Notes: generated by a model from the sequence alone, not told the origin. A DNA stretch of 64,000 nt from Ursus arctos (GCF_023065955.2 NW_026622897.1:1803001-1867000); one strand, 5' to 3'; positions 23,417 to 35,255 are shown, counted from the first letter of the stretch. A program made the numbers and translations.

Positions 23417-25973
23417 GTGGAGTCTTTTGGGTTTTCCATACAGAGTATCATGTCAAGAGAGACAGTTTGACTTCTTCTTTGACGATTTGGATACCGTTTA
23501 TCCCTTTTTGTTGTCTGATTGCTGTTGCAAGGACTTCTAGTACTATGTTGAATCATAGTGGCGAGAGTGGGCATCCTTGTCGTGTTCCTGATCTTAAGGG
23601 AAAGGCTTCCAGCTTTTCCCCATTGAGAATAATATTCGCTGTAGGCTTTTCATAGATGGTTTTTATGAAATTGAGGAATGTACCCCCTATCCCTACACTC
23701 TGAAGGGTTTTAATCAGGAAAGGATGCTGTATTTTGTCAAATGCTTTTTCTAGATCTATTGAGAGGATCATATTGTTTTTGACTCTTTTCTTGTTGATGT
23801 GATCTATCACACTGATAGATCTGTGAATGTTGAACCACCCTTGCATCCCAGGGATGAAGAGCACTTGGTCATGATGGATAATCCTTTTAATGTACTGTTG
23901 GGATCCTATTAGATAGGATCTTGTTGAGAATTTTGGCGTCCATATTCATCAGGGATATCGGTCGGTAATTCTCCTCTCTGATGGGGTCCTTGCCTGGTTT
24001 GGGGATCAAGGTAATACTGGCCTCTTATAGAGCAATTCAGTAATGTGGTAGGATAAAAAAAAATCAATGCTCAGAAATCAGTTGCATTTCTATACACGAA
24101 CAATGAGACTGAAGAAAGAGAAATTAGGGAATCCATTCCATTTACAATAGCACCAAAAATCATACGATATCTCAGAATTAACTTAACCAGAGAGGTAAAG
24201 GATCTATATTCCAGAAACTACAGATCACTCTTGAATGACACTGAAGAAGACACAAAAAGATGGAAAAACATTCCATGCTCATGGATCGGAAGAATAAACA
24301 TAGTTAAAATGCCTATGCTCCCCAGAACAATCTACACTTTCAATGCCATCCCGATCAAAATACCAATGACATTTTTCAAAGAGCTGGAACAAACAGCCCT
24401 TAAATTTGTGTGGAAGCAGAAAAGGCCCCGAATCACCAAGGAATTGTTCAAAGGAAAAACAAAGCTGGGGGCATCACAATGCCGGATTTCAAGCTGTACT
24501 ACAAAGCTGTGATCACAAAGACAGCATGGTTCTGGCACAAAAACAGACACATAGACCAATGGAACAGAATAGAGAACCCAGAAATGGACCCTCGGCTCTT
24601 TGGGCAACTAATCTTTGATAAAGCAGGAAAAAACATCCGGTGGAAAAAAGACAGTCTCTTCAATAAATGGTGCTGGGAAAATTGGATAGCTACATGCAAA
24701 AGAATGAAACTTGACCACTCTCTCACACCATACACAAAGATAAACTCCAAAAGGACGAAAGACCTCGATGTGAGACAGGAATCCATCAAAATCATAGAGG
24801 AGAACATAGGCTGCAACCTCTTTGACATCGGCCACAGCAACTTCTTTCATGACACATCTCCAAAGGCAAGGGAATCAAAAGAAAAAATGAACTTGTGGGC
24901 CTTCATCAAGATAAAAAGCTTCTGCACAGCCAAGGAAACAGTCAAAAAAACTAAGAGGCAGCCCACGGAATGGGAGAATATATTTGCAAATGACACTACA
25001 GATAAAAGACTGGTATCCAAGATCTATAAAGAACTTCTCAAACTCAATACATGAGAAACAAATAATTAAATCAAAAAATGGGCAGAAGATATGAACAGAC
25101 ACTTTTCCAATGAAGACATACAAATGGCTAACAGACACATGAAAAAAGTGTTCAAAATCATTAGGCATCAGGGAAATTCAAATCAAAATCACCTTGAGAC
25201 ACCACCTTACGCCAGTTAGACTGGCAAAACTTGACCAGGCAAGAAACAACAAATGTTGGAGAGGATGTGGAGAAAGGGGATCCCTCTTACACTGTTGGTG
25301 GGAATGCAAGTTGGTACAGCCAGTTTGGAAAACAGTGTGGAGGTCCCTTAAAAAGTTAAAAATAGAGCTACCCTATGATCCAGCAATTGCACTACTGGGT
25401 ATTTACCCCAAAGATACAGACGTAGTGAAGAGAAGGGCCATATGCACCCCAATGTTCATAGCAGCATTGTCCACAATAGCTAAATCGTGGAAGGAGCCGA
25501 GATGCCCTGCAACAGATGACTGGATTAAGAAGATGTGGTCCATATATACAATGGAATATTACTCAGCTATCAGAAAGAACGAGTTCTCAACATTTCCAGC
25601 AACATGGACGGGACTGGAGGAGATTATGCTAAGTGAAATAAGTCAAGCAGAGAAAGACAATTTTCATATGGTTTCACTCATTTATGGAACATTAGAAATA
25701 GCAGGGAGATCGGTAGGAGAAGGAAGGGAAGAATGAAGAGGTGGTAAACAGAAGGGGGAATGAACCACGAGAGACTACGGACCCTGGGAAACAAACTGAG
25801 GGCTTCAGAGGGGAGGGGGGTGGGGGACTGGAATTGGCCGGTGATGGGTAGTAAGGAAGGCACATATTGCATGGAGCACTGGGTGTTATACGCAAATAAT
25901 GAATCATCGAACTTTACATCAAAAGCTAAGGATGTACTGTATGGTGACTAACATAACACAATAAAAAAAAAAA
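23417..25973 (+). mobile_element. L1 (LINE-1) insertion with inverted 5' part
   Basis: The segment from about 24050 to 25973 is L1 in the plus direction: late ORF2 (frames at 24231-24512, 24410-25054 and 25194-25736, frameshifted against each other), the 3' UTR and an A-rich tail. The segment 23417 to about 24045 is earlier ORF2 in the minus direction, with the reverse-transcriptase stretch [18 protein letters not shown] and [10 protein letters not shown]. The FADD-type catalytic box is broken, reading LSLLDMILC. The target duplication AAAGAATTTACTTGTGG ends at 23416 and at 25990. This is the signature of twin priming. It lies antisense to PDGFD in intron 5 and is not coding-competent. Confidence 0.93.
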
Positions 25974-26734
25974 AAAGAATTTACTTGTGGTAAGTAAAAC
26001 TGTAGTTCAAAACTAACAGGCCGGAATGTTTCAACAATTCTATCTATATTTTAATGCCAACACTGATGCTGTAAAAACTGGCTTTTCCCTTACTATAATT
26101 TGTTGGATTTTTTCTATGACAAACACACTATTGCTTGGGAAAGCCAAGTTCTTCTGGAATAAGTAAAAAAACACCCATATCTTATTTACATTGTTAATGT
26201 CCATAAATGGCTTCTGAATGAGAGCCCACTCTAGTAGAGTTTAAGGCTGATCGTTTCTTAATTTAAAGATGTCCAATGTCATGCTATGACCTTGAATAAA
26301 GATGTGCTGCCCCTAAATTCAAACGACTGTGTTTTAAGGAAATCACAGTACGGTTTCAGTTAGGCTACAATGGTCATGAGATGATTATATAGTTGGTAAA
26401 AGATCCCTGTAACTTTCTACCTCATTATGTGAAGGGTGTTATATCATTAGCATACTCAACAGAAAAAGTAAATGCAACTTGAACTTCAAACAACTTTTCT
26501 TTTTTTTTCGCTTTTAGGCAGCTTCAGGTGAAAGCATGAGGTTGAAATTATTGGTAAAAATTGAGTTTTGGAACTGGGGTTATGTGCAGATTTCGATTAT
26601 CCATGGTACCCTTTTCTCCATCCCCCTAAGAAACTGAACATTATTATCTTCAGTCCAGAAGATTTTACAGACAAGTCTGAGCTTATCTATTACTTGTGAG
26701 TTTTTTTTATTTTTTATTTTTTTAAGATTTTATT

Positions 26735-27258
26735 TTTTTTCATAATAATATTTTTATTATATTATGTTATTCACCATACAGTACATCCCTGGTTTTTGAT
26801 GTAAAGTTAGATGATTCATTATTTGCGTATAACACCCAGTGCACCATGCAATACGTGCCCTCCTCACTACCCATCACCAGCCTATCCCATTCCCCCGCCC
26901 CCCTCCCCTCTGAAGCCCTCAGTCTGTTTCTCAGAGTCCATAGTCTCTTATGGTTCATTCCCCCTTCTGATTACCCCCCTTTCTTTATCCCTTTCTTCTC
27001 CTACCAATCTTCCTACTTCTTATGTTCCATAAATGAGTGAAACCATATGATAATTCTCTTTCTCTGCTTGACTTATTTCGCTTAGCATTATCTCCTCCAG
27101 CCCTGTCCATTTTGCAGCAAATGTTGAGAAATCATTCTTTTTCATGGCTGAGTAATATTCCATTGTATATATGGACCACATCTTCTTAATCCAGTCATCT
27201 GTTGAAGGGCATCTTGGCTCCTTCCACAATTTAGTTGTTGTGGACAATGCTGCTGTAA
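26735..27258 (-). mobile_element. L1 3'-end fragment, reversed
   Basis: The complement of an L1 tail, with CACCATACAGTACATCCCTGG, TATAACACCCAGTGCACCATG, and further in TTTCGCTTAGCATTATCTCC and TGGCTGAGTAATATTCCATT. It covers the last 520 or so bases, including the end of ORF2. It is the reverse orientation of the tail of the L1 ending at 25973. Confidence 0.92.
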
Positions 27259-28229
27259 TGTGCCAAGGTTCTGGCTCCAATATTTGGCAATGTTACTACT
27301 GTCCCTTTTCTCTCCCTCTTCTCCCCAAACCTTATTGTCCTCTTGCTTCCTGTGTACAAGTCTCTTCTTAGAGAGATCCTGACTCTCAATGTCACCAAAT
27401 CTTCTTTCAAACACACACTAGAAGCAAACCATACAATTTTATTTGAAATATGTACTACTTCGACCTCATTACAAACATTCTTCACCTAGTATGTTTGTGT
27501 TTTATTTTAGAGTTTATAAAACTCCGTGTTTGTACGTTCACATTGAAGGGTCATCTGAGAATACTGCTGTTTGGTATCATGAGAAATGACACTTTAATCC
27601 ATCTGGGCAAATCAGAAGAATGGATATTCAATAGCTATCCATAACTGATGTTTGTTTTTGCACAGCACCATTAAAGAATTATCAGACTTACAAGAGGAAA
27701 CGTTTTCAGGGAACCTATAAAGTTCACTCTTCATTGGACACCCAATGGACCTCCATTAGCTGTAACTATGTTCTTGTCTCTACTCCCCATTCACTGCTCC
27801 CTTTCTATACACCAGAATATAAACCATGAGTTTGTACTTTTTAAGTTCTAAAAGCCGACAACGACAGCTGAGATATTAAACCGGACTTCTCTTCGTGTGT
27901 GAGATGTGCATGCAGGTGGCTCGGCAGCCATGGAATGATAAACAATTAAATCAGCACATTTACATAAGTGCAGAGACAGTGGTGACTTGCCAGTGTTAAA
28001 TAAAGCAGCACAGATCTGCCTTACGGCCATTTTAAACAAGAGATTAAGAAGTGGAACCCAAGCCAACAAGGGAAAGAAATGTTTATTCTGTCAGGAATAA
28101 GCAGAATGTCACCTTGAATGTTCTTGCAAGGTTCTATCAGTAACCAAAGGCATTCTTAATAAAGCTACATTCCTCGTCTTAGGGGGTGGGTTTCTGTAAA
28201 CTTTGGAAATACGATCATGCTGGATTATT

Positions 28230-28318
28230 AATATCTTTAATTCCACAAACATTAATGGAGCACCTCGAATGTGTCAGGGGCTGTGCCAAGAGCGCAAGAT
28301 ACAGAAGAACAATGTCTA
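28230..28318 (+). repeat. Ancient interspersed repeat, unclassified
   Basis: CACAAACATTAATGGAGCACC followed by TGTGCCAAGAGCG and AGATACAGAAGAACAATG follows the common mammalian order of insert start, 'growing list' and 'dated' motifs seen in several old repeats. I cannot name the family. Confidence 0.35.
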
Positions 28319-28560
28319 ACACAGTGGCTCTCAACGCTGGTGCCTCTCAGGATCGACCTCAATCTCCTACGGGCCATAGAATCACCACAAGCGTTCAGCC
28401 CCACCCTCAGAGGTTCTGAGTCAGCGTGTCTGGGACTCGGCGTCTGCAGCTCCTTACAGCTCCCCAGCAGACTTACCATTTAGCTGGAGCTGAGACCAGA
28501 CCCTTAGCTCCTAGGATCCCACACTACCTTAGAGAGAGAACACCAAGACCCAGTTCAGTG
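28319..28560 (+). repeat. MER5-type hAT-Charlie relic
   Basis: ACAGTGGCTCTCAACGCTGG opens it, and CCACCCTCAGAGGTTCTGAGTC lies in the middle, in the order of MER5A, a non-autonomous hAT element. The 3' edge is approximate. Confidence 0.6.
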
Positions 28561-28710
28561 CAGTGGCAGGACGTAAGAACGCTGTGGTGCCCCACGTGCT
28601 CCAGGCTTTGTCTGGGGTGGCGGGCTTCAGAGGGAGAGGACGAGGGACAAAGAAGCCTTCACCAGCGCAGTGAGGCAAACGTATTTCAGAATTCTCAGCA
28701 GCCAGAGCTA

Positions 28711-28905
28711 GCTAATGTTTCTTGAACGAGTACTATGAGCCAAGTGCTCTCGAAGGCACCACTAACCATGATCAGAGGTAGGTGTAACCACTCACGTTGC
28801 TAGAGGAAACTGAGGCAGAGGAAGATCAGCGACTTGCTGAAAGGTCACAACAATTGTAAGTGGCAGAGTTAGGATTCGAACCCAGACACTCTGTCTCCAA
28901 CTCAA
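28711..28905 (+). repeat. MIR relic
   Basis: CTAATGTTTCTTGAACGAGTACTATGAGCCAAG opens it, then GAGGAAACTGAGGCAGAGGAAG, GTAAGTGGCAGAGTTAGG and TTCGAACCCAGACACTC. This is nearly full-length and the clearest MIR in the window. Confidence 0.85.
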
Positions 28906-30479
28906 CATAATTTCTGGGGGGAAAGAAAGTAATGGATTTAGGTGATTTTTAAAGTTTAAAAATCCAAAAGATAGATGCCAAGGAGAACTGTCCTCAAATA
29001 GCTATAGTAGTGAAGATACTTGAAGACAGAGTGAGATTTTATCATTTCTTTGTCTAATCCCATTTTTCTTGTTTTTTCTGGGGTTTTCAAAACACTGTGA
29101 ATCTTTTACTTTCCTTCAAGTTGACATAAGTAGAGACCCAAAGACAGCAACACTACAGAAAAGCAATTTCTCATCTGAGTTGAATCCAACCTGAGCCTCG
29201 GGGAAACTCAGTTTGAGAGCTGTAATGATCTGCCTATGGCACACCTCTACAACATCAGGGACACCAGGGGCTTTCCTGTCCACCCCTTAGCTGAACGTTT
29301 TAAGCAGATAAGGTTCCAGACCTGAGCCATAAGCGGCAGAACCAGGCAGGAGTTAATCAGTCATTCCAGACCAAATGCTCTAATAAGTTGTGCTTACTGA
29401 CACAAGCATTTCCTACTGGAGTGGGCCAAGTTCACGGTTCTTCAAAGTACCCCTGACATTATAAAATGTAGGAAACAAGCTATAGTTTAGCTAAATATCT
29501 TCACGTCTATGATGCAAATGAGCCTTATGAGACTCTTAGAGAAAATTTTAATGACCAATTTTAGCAAATAAAGCAAGAACGTAACAGGCTAGAAAATATA
29601 GTTACATTCAAAAAAAGGTAATTACAAGATATTTCACTATTAATTTGAATTAAACATGCAGAGAAACATTCTCATCTCAGATCATATTGCTCAGAAGTAC
29701 GAGTAAGATGTTCATTTTTTGCGACTTTCGGTATTATTGTTTTAACTCAAGATGTTTTCTCGTGAATGTTCCTCTCTCCTCCCCTCATCGTATTTTCCTG
29801 AAACTTCCAGTTGAATGCATGCCCACGTACACACCTCCAAATCATCCCAGGCCTTCTTCGTTTCTTCTCTGGGGCATGTACGTCCTATGAAGCCTCCAGG
29901 GCACCAAGCGCACAGTCGACCCTCATAAAACCATTCAAGAATAAACACTGGATGGGAAGAGGTGAAATCTAAGGAGTTCTGAGCACTGCTTTCCAAGGAG
30001 CCCATCCTGCCATCACTGAGTCCTGAGCTAAATCAACATTCACATCTATCGGAGAGACACAGCAGACCATCACAGGGGCACTGCCCCTGGAGGCGAGAGA
30101 CCATGACACTCACCTCCTCTCTACTGCCCACTGGCCACACAGCTTATACCCAAGGATTTCTTTCCCCTGACAGTGAGGTTAATAATACTTACTTGCCAGG
30201 ATGCCAGCAGCTGGTCCAGATGACTTTACAAGGTTTCTTCTAGCTCCTAACTGTGACACATTTTGGACTGCACAAGACCTTTCTTAGTCCCATAGAAACA
30301 ACACGGTTTGCGATAAACACAGAACTTCATCTGAAGGTCTATGGGAGAGCTATGTGATAAGACTGGCAGTAATCCTCGGATTTTAGTGAATTAAATATAT
30401 TGTATTTTTAGTCCTCACTGAGAATTACTATCAGTGGTCTTATCTGCTCGCAAAGAACATCCAAGGCTCTGTTTCTTAC

Positions 30480-30678
30480 CTTTTGACTTCCGGTCATGGT
30501 AGGACCTGCCTCGATAATGGGGGGTCTCCAAATATAGATTCTCAAGATCTTCTTGCCATGATTCTGGATTGAAGTGCTTGAGCAGATCTTCCACGGTATC
30601 AAATTCTGCGACTGTTTTGTCCAGAGCATCCGCAGTGAGGGTGGGGTCCGTTACTGATGGAGAGTGATAGGATACCCC
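30480..30678 (-). CDS. PDGFD: PDGFD coding exon 5 (hinge with activation cleavage site)
   Basis: This is a 199-bp internal coding exon of PDGFD. The acceptor ends in CTTAG and the donor is AAAAG|GTAAGA. It begins in phase 0 (GVSYHSPSVTDPTL) and ends one base into a codon that exon 6 completes as Val. The 66 residues form the hinge between the CUB and growth-factor domains, ending in YRGRSYHDRKSK. By human numbering the two arginines of RGRS fall at 247 and 249. The basic stretch is where extracellular proteases such as urokinase-type plasminogen activator and matriptase are reported to cut latent PDGF-D to free the active dimer. Both arginines are kept here. The central acidic helix-like stretch (EFDTVEDLLKHFNPESWQE) is also conserved. 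Differences from remembered human sequence include KTVAEF for KKIAEF, KHF for KYF and LYLETPHY for MYLDTPRY. Confidence 0.96.
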
Positions 30679-31744
30679 CTAAGAGTGACATACAGCTCAG
30701 TGTACTCAGAAAAAGTCCATTGCTACGAAATACAGTAGTCATACAACTGTATGGAAGGAACATGAACAGGCTTCTGATTGTAACACATTCTATGCATAAA
30801 TAGCATGTTCAAGTCCTCTGCCATCGTCCTGCCATATTCTCACATAAGAGCAATTAACTGGTAAAAGATAGTCATCCACATTTTTGCAAATCAAAACCAG
30901 GCAGATCATAAAACTTCCAGTTCTTCCGAAATACAATCATTAAAGAAGATACTAACTAAATGACAATATCAAAATCACATCATCCCATGTCTTGGTTCGA
31001 GCTCCCAAGTCATCCACACCCGCATCAACAAATAATGATTAGAATTTAAATTCTGAACTACTTTCATAATCCGTTCTCTCCTCCTATGTTCAGCCTCCCC
31101 CTTTCCTCTTCATAGGTCACCTCATTGCAGGTGTTGGGTGAGCAGGGTTCGAATCTCCTCTGGAGAGAATTTGATAAAATCTGGCACTTTCACCAGCTTA
31201 TTTACTGTCAACGAGGATAATTAGTCATGAAACTTGCTCTCTCGACCAAGACTGGGAGATCCCCATGGGAAGCATACATATGTATTTTTAAAATTCTGTT
31301 GCTTGCTCGCAATCCCAGCTGTCATTAAAATATTCTCAGAAATACTCTTTAAATGGGAAATGCAACATCCCTGAAAGTCTGGGAGGGATTATGTGGACTC
31401 TTATTATGTCCCCACATCAGTTCCCAAGCACTTACTTCACTAACCCTTGGATAATCTAGACGTAAATGAGCCATGATTCAAACATCTCTGTAAAAATTCA
31501 TGACCCATTAACAAGGAAATAGAGAGCACAGAGTCTCAAATGGTTGCAACATGTCTTTCAAGAAACTGCCAAACAAACAAGACCCCTCAAGGGCAAATAT
31601 CTCCAACGACTCCGGGAAAGTGGGAATTAACCAGCACTCGAGTTCCTGAAACTTCGCGCAGCATCCTAACAAGAGCTACCATGTGCCACAGGTTTCGGAC
31701 AGCAAAGCCCACATTTCATAGTCTCAAGTCCAGCTTAGGGTTTC

Positions 31745-31949
31745 TTTTTTTTTTTTTTTTAAAGATTTTATTTATTTATTCGACAGAGATAGAGACAGCC
31801 AGCGAGAGAGGGAACACAAGCAGGGGGAGTGGGAGAGGAAGAAGCAGGCTCATAGCGGAGGAGCCTGATGTGGGGCTCGATCCCATAGCGCCGGGATCAC
31901 GCCCTGAGCCGAAGGCAGACTCTTAACCGCTGTGCCACCCAGGCGCCCC
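31745..31949 (-). mobile_element. CAN-SINE (SINEC), young variant
   Basis: The element is reversed, with poly-T, then the TTCGACAGAGATAGAGACAG box and a GGCGCCCC end. The target duplication AGGGTTTCTTT / AGGGTTTCTCT starts at about 31737 and 31950. Confidence 0.95.
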
Positions 31950-32205
31950 AGGGTTTCTCTTTCTAACTAATCAAGGTCCAAAGGTCCGGAAGCCAGAAAA
32001 TGGATGCCCACCAGCTTTCAGAGGAATGGCGGTCCCTCTTTAGCAAAACAAAGGCATTTTGTAAAAGCATGAACCCACCCTGGTGTATCTTAAAGGCAGT
32101 TTTCAAATATGCCTGGTAGGGGAAAGGGAGCGGGGAACAGGCCGGGAGATGGAGCTGGACTGGTGAAGACAGCAGGCCAGCTCCGTAATCCAGGGGTGCA
32201 CGTGT

Positions 32206-32234
32206 GCGTCTCTGTGTGTGTGTGTGTGTGTGTC
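32206..32234. repeat. (TG)n microsatellite
   Basis: About 12 TG units lie in intron 4, with slight interruption at the start. Confidence 0.85.
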
Positions 32235-34080
32235 TGACATAAACTGAACCCCGACTGAGGCACAACATTTCTGTCTTTCGCATCCCCCCTGGCATCATGT
32301 GCTAGAGTGGGATATTAAGATTCTGTCTCAAAATTTCAAATTCCCATTTAACTTTGTATTATCCAGTTAATATACAGTCTACCTGGCTCACAGTCACCGG
32401 ATGATTTACAATTGTATCCCAAGAATTCAAAAGGAGCTGGCCAAAGTCAGGTGCGTGGCATCTCTATAAAAGCTTTGAAATTAAGAGGCTTCCCCGTGTT
32501 TGGAAACAAAAGCAGGAACATCAATGAAGCCATTTTCATGCAAGTGCAGGCCTCTCACAGCGGCTCTGGGGAACCCTTGGCAGAAAGTTCCTGGGGTGGC
32601 TCCTCACAGGACCTAGCGCTTCGAGTCTACCTACGCATCTCTTCAGGAGAAAGCTGTGGAGGGGCTCTCCATCCCTGAGAGGAGGCGGACATCTCATCCC
32701 TTCTAACGTTCATCTGCAGAGCAAATCCAAACCGACCCCAGGGAAAATGTGAAACTGTCCTTCAGTGAGATAGTTAAGAAAATGCTCATGGGTGATTAGA
32801 TGACCTAAAAAACCCACCAGAACATGTTTATTTCTAGGGTAATTATTTAAAAACTATTTTTGTGAGAAAGACCTAACGGGGTGAGCCCCTTTCCATGCCA
32901 CTGTAGATCTGATCTCATTCAGCTCTTGTGAGATATTTATAAAAATCCATTCTAAAGCTAACTGAATGGCTTTAAAATATCAATTTGTAAAAGAAAAAAA
33001 AAACACTCAGAAAACTAGAAGCTACTTTCCACAAAAACAAAATATGGTTTATACAGAGTTAATGGTGGGTCCAAGGGTCCTTAGTGCTATTCCAGAGAGT
33101 TCTTGAAAACCAGAATGCTAAGGAAAGAGACTGTTTCCCTGTTTTTTCCAGAGGACAAAGCAGAACCTGGCCTTGGAGGTCCAACCAGAAAAGTGTCCAG
33201 TGGGTACGGACCAGGGCTGAGCTCCTGCAGATACTCCAAATGGACGGGACAACACTTCTCTTTAAGACGACCAGCATTATCCCGAATTCGCTAAGCATCC
33301 CTTAAGCCTGTAACTTCTACACCAGGGGCAGGAATGACTCAGCCCCTCTGAGCTATCCCCTAGAAGACGCTTGGGAAGCCAGACGGTTTGACAGAATAGC
33401 ACACCAGGGCCTCGCGGCAGAAGCCGTCCCATCTACCGTGAATCGTCGGCCTCAGGCTGCTAAGCGGCCAAGCCTCTGGCTGGCCTCCCAGAGCGAAGGC
33501 TTCACCTGCCTCACAGTGAGTGCCTGCACTTAGCGAGGTTCAGAGTGTGCATTTGGGGCTGTCAGGAACAAATAAAACACTCTTAATATCACCATTAGCA
33601 ACCTCACTGACCTCTTGATTAGGTCATGTGGCTCTAGTCCAGCGCACAGAGCAGGCCAATGAAACGGTCACAGGACCCGTAGCTAAGGAAACCCTGCCAT
33701 CTGAAGGAATGTCTTTAAAAATCCCCCAGAGACCAAAGGAGGGAATATCAGTGAAAAAAAAAAGTCAACTCTGACTCAGCCACATGGACCCAGTGAGACC
33801 CACGGGCCGACTTTCTCCACGTTCTTGACCTTCCAATGGATATCTGCATTTATTACCTCATGTTTTACTGCTACACACGCGCTACTCATAGCGACTAGTG
33901 AAAACAAGGTCTGTTCTTTCTGAACAAAGAGAAGTAGAATACTGAGAAATGACTAAGTCTGGAGGAAAAAAGGTGGGCATGAACCATTTTACAGTTTCAG
34001 GGTGAGTTATGTTTTATTTCTAAGTCAAATAGAACACATGCCTGGTTTGCACTTAAGTTATCTTAATGTAAACACCGGGG

Positions 34081-34288
34081 GGCGCCTGGGTGGCACAGCG
34101 GTTAAGCGTCTGCCTTCGGCTCAGGGCGTGATCCCGGCGTTATGGGATCGAGACCCACATCAGGCTCTTCTGCTATGAGCCTGCTTCTTCCTCTCCCACT
34201 CCCCCTGCTTGTGTTCCCTCTCTCGCTGGCTGTCTCTATCTCTGTCGAATAAATAAATAAAATCTTAAAATAAATAAATAAATAAATA
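34081..34288 (+). mobile_element. CAN-SINE (SINEC), young variant
   Basis: The head GGCGCCTGGGTGGCACAGCG and the TTCCTCTCCCACTCCCCCTG middle are intact. The tail continues as AAATAAATAAATAAATAAAT. The target duplication TAAACACCGGG lies on each side. Confidence 0.95.
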
Positions 34289-34720
34289 AACACCGGGATT
34301 TTTCACATCTGAAAAGATCCTTGAAAATGCAAAGGTTAACAGCTTCCCCTGGAATATTCGAAAGACTATTTCAAAATTCCCCCCTTGAGCTTGGGCCATG
34401 GACCTGTTGATATGTCTGATATGTCTGGACAGTCATCTACTTGGAACATTCTACTTTGAAACTGATAAATACTGAAGTCATTGTCTAGCCCGTGTTCCTA
34501 CAATGGGTACTGGCATTTCCTGAGAACCTTCCGAAGAGAGGGGGAAAAGGGCGTGTGACACAGCCCGCTGAAACCATAAATGAAATGGAAGGACATATCG
34601 TGATTGCAACATGGCTTCTGGTGAAGCCCTAGGTCCTTCCTGCAGCTGATGCTGTTCTGGGGTTGACCTTAGCTTCTCCATCAGCTTTTTCTGCTGGCAA
34701 CAGAAAAACGAATTACTTAC

Positions 34721-34783
34721 TGAGACAGAGCTTGTGACTGACTCCCAGTTGGTCTCTGAGGCTGCTGCGGGTTGGAAATCTTC
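34721..34783 (-). CDS. PDGFD: PDGFD coding exon 4 (linker after CUB domain)
   Basis: This is a 63-bp internal coding exon of platelet-derived growth factor D, a secreted ligand that signals mainly through PDGFR-beta. Read on the minus strand it follows a good acceptor (a pyrimidine-rich tract ending TTCTAG) and ends at a strong donor, TCA|GTAAGT. It encodes 21 residues beginning EDFQPAAASETNWE, matching the linker just after the CUB domain of human PDGF-D (about residues 171-191, from memory). It starts and ends in phase 0, which fits exon 5. The only clear change from the remembered human sequence is SSVS for SSIS near the end. The exon is short, so recognition depends on the peptide match, the splice sites and the order with exons 5-7, which all agree. 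Confidence 0.93.
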
Positions 34784-35049
34784 CTAGAAGGCAAGAAACA
34801 TCCATGTGAGTCAATCAAACCTCTGTGCAATTCATTACGTGCACAGTTTCAATATCTCAAGCCATCAGAATCTTCTTCCAACTAAGTGACTACAGAAATA
34901 AGGGCTGCATTCTTTCTGGACAGTTCACCATTCGTATTTAGCACCTCTCCTCAAGAACCCTTCTCATTCAAGACATGGACAGTTATGGACATAATGGATA
35001 TGTTCACATTTACTTAGAAGTACTGGCGAAATGGAAAATGTGCAGACAG

Positions 35050-35255
35050 GAGCTCAAATTTTAAGTTGGCCATGGGCCAGCTGTGTGGCCCCAGGCACTC
35101 TACCTAGCCTCTGCAATGCTTCTCTTCCTCATCTGTAAAAGGCTGATATGGGATGCTTAAATTAGAGGGTAGTTTTGAGAATTGAAGGCACTAATTACGT
35201 AATTATAACTAGCACTTAATAAGGTGCTTAATAAAGAGTAATAATAGCCATTATC
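35050..35255 (+). repeat. MIR relic
   Basis: GTGTGGCCCCAGGCACTCTACCTAGCCTC followed by TTCCTCATCTGTAAAAGGCTG and GAGAATTGAAGGCACTAAT fits the complement of MIR. Confidence 0.65.

Larger units (their letters stand above)
13904..30479 (-). other. PDGFD: PDGFD intron 5 (16576 bp)
   Basis: The intron has donor GTAAGA after exon 5 and acceptor TTGCAG before exon 6. It carries MIR relics (about 14570, 17245, 20235, 22090 and 28711), an L2 relic (18930-19220), two plus-strand SINEs (20811 and 22921), the twin-primed L1 (23417-25973), an inverted L1 tail (about 26735-27258), a MER5-type relic (28319-28560), and a GC-rich patch near 15750-17160. A (TA)n run sits at 18876-18902. The stretches 19230-20230, 21030-22080, 27260-28200 and 28910-30470 look single-copy, with no exon seen. 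Confidence 0.85.
30679..34720 (-). other. PDGFD: PDGFD intron 4 (4042 bp)
   Basis: The intron runs from donor GTAAGT after exon 4 to acceptor CTTAG before exon 5. It contains two young SINEs in opposite orientation (31745-31949 minus, 34081-34288 plus) and a (TG)n tract near 32206-32234. The remainder looks single-copy. No hidden exon was recognised. Confidence 0.85.

Noticed and set aside
24410..25736. Long plus-strand frames resembling enzymes
   Set aside because: They are fragments of L1 ORF2 within the insertion 23417-25973, frameshifted and truncated, not a host gene.
34102..34293. Repeated 60-70 codon peptide seen at several places (also near 31800 and 62450)
   Set aside because: It is the translated complement of the young SINE, not a conserved small protein family.
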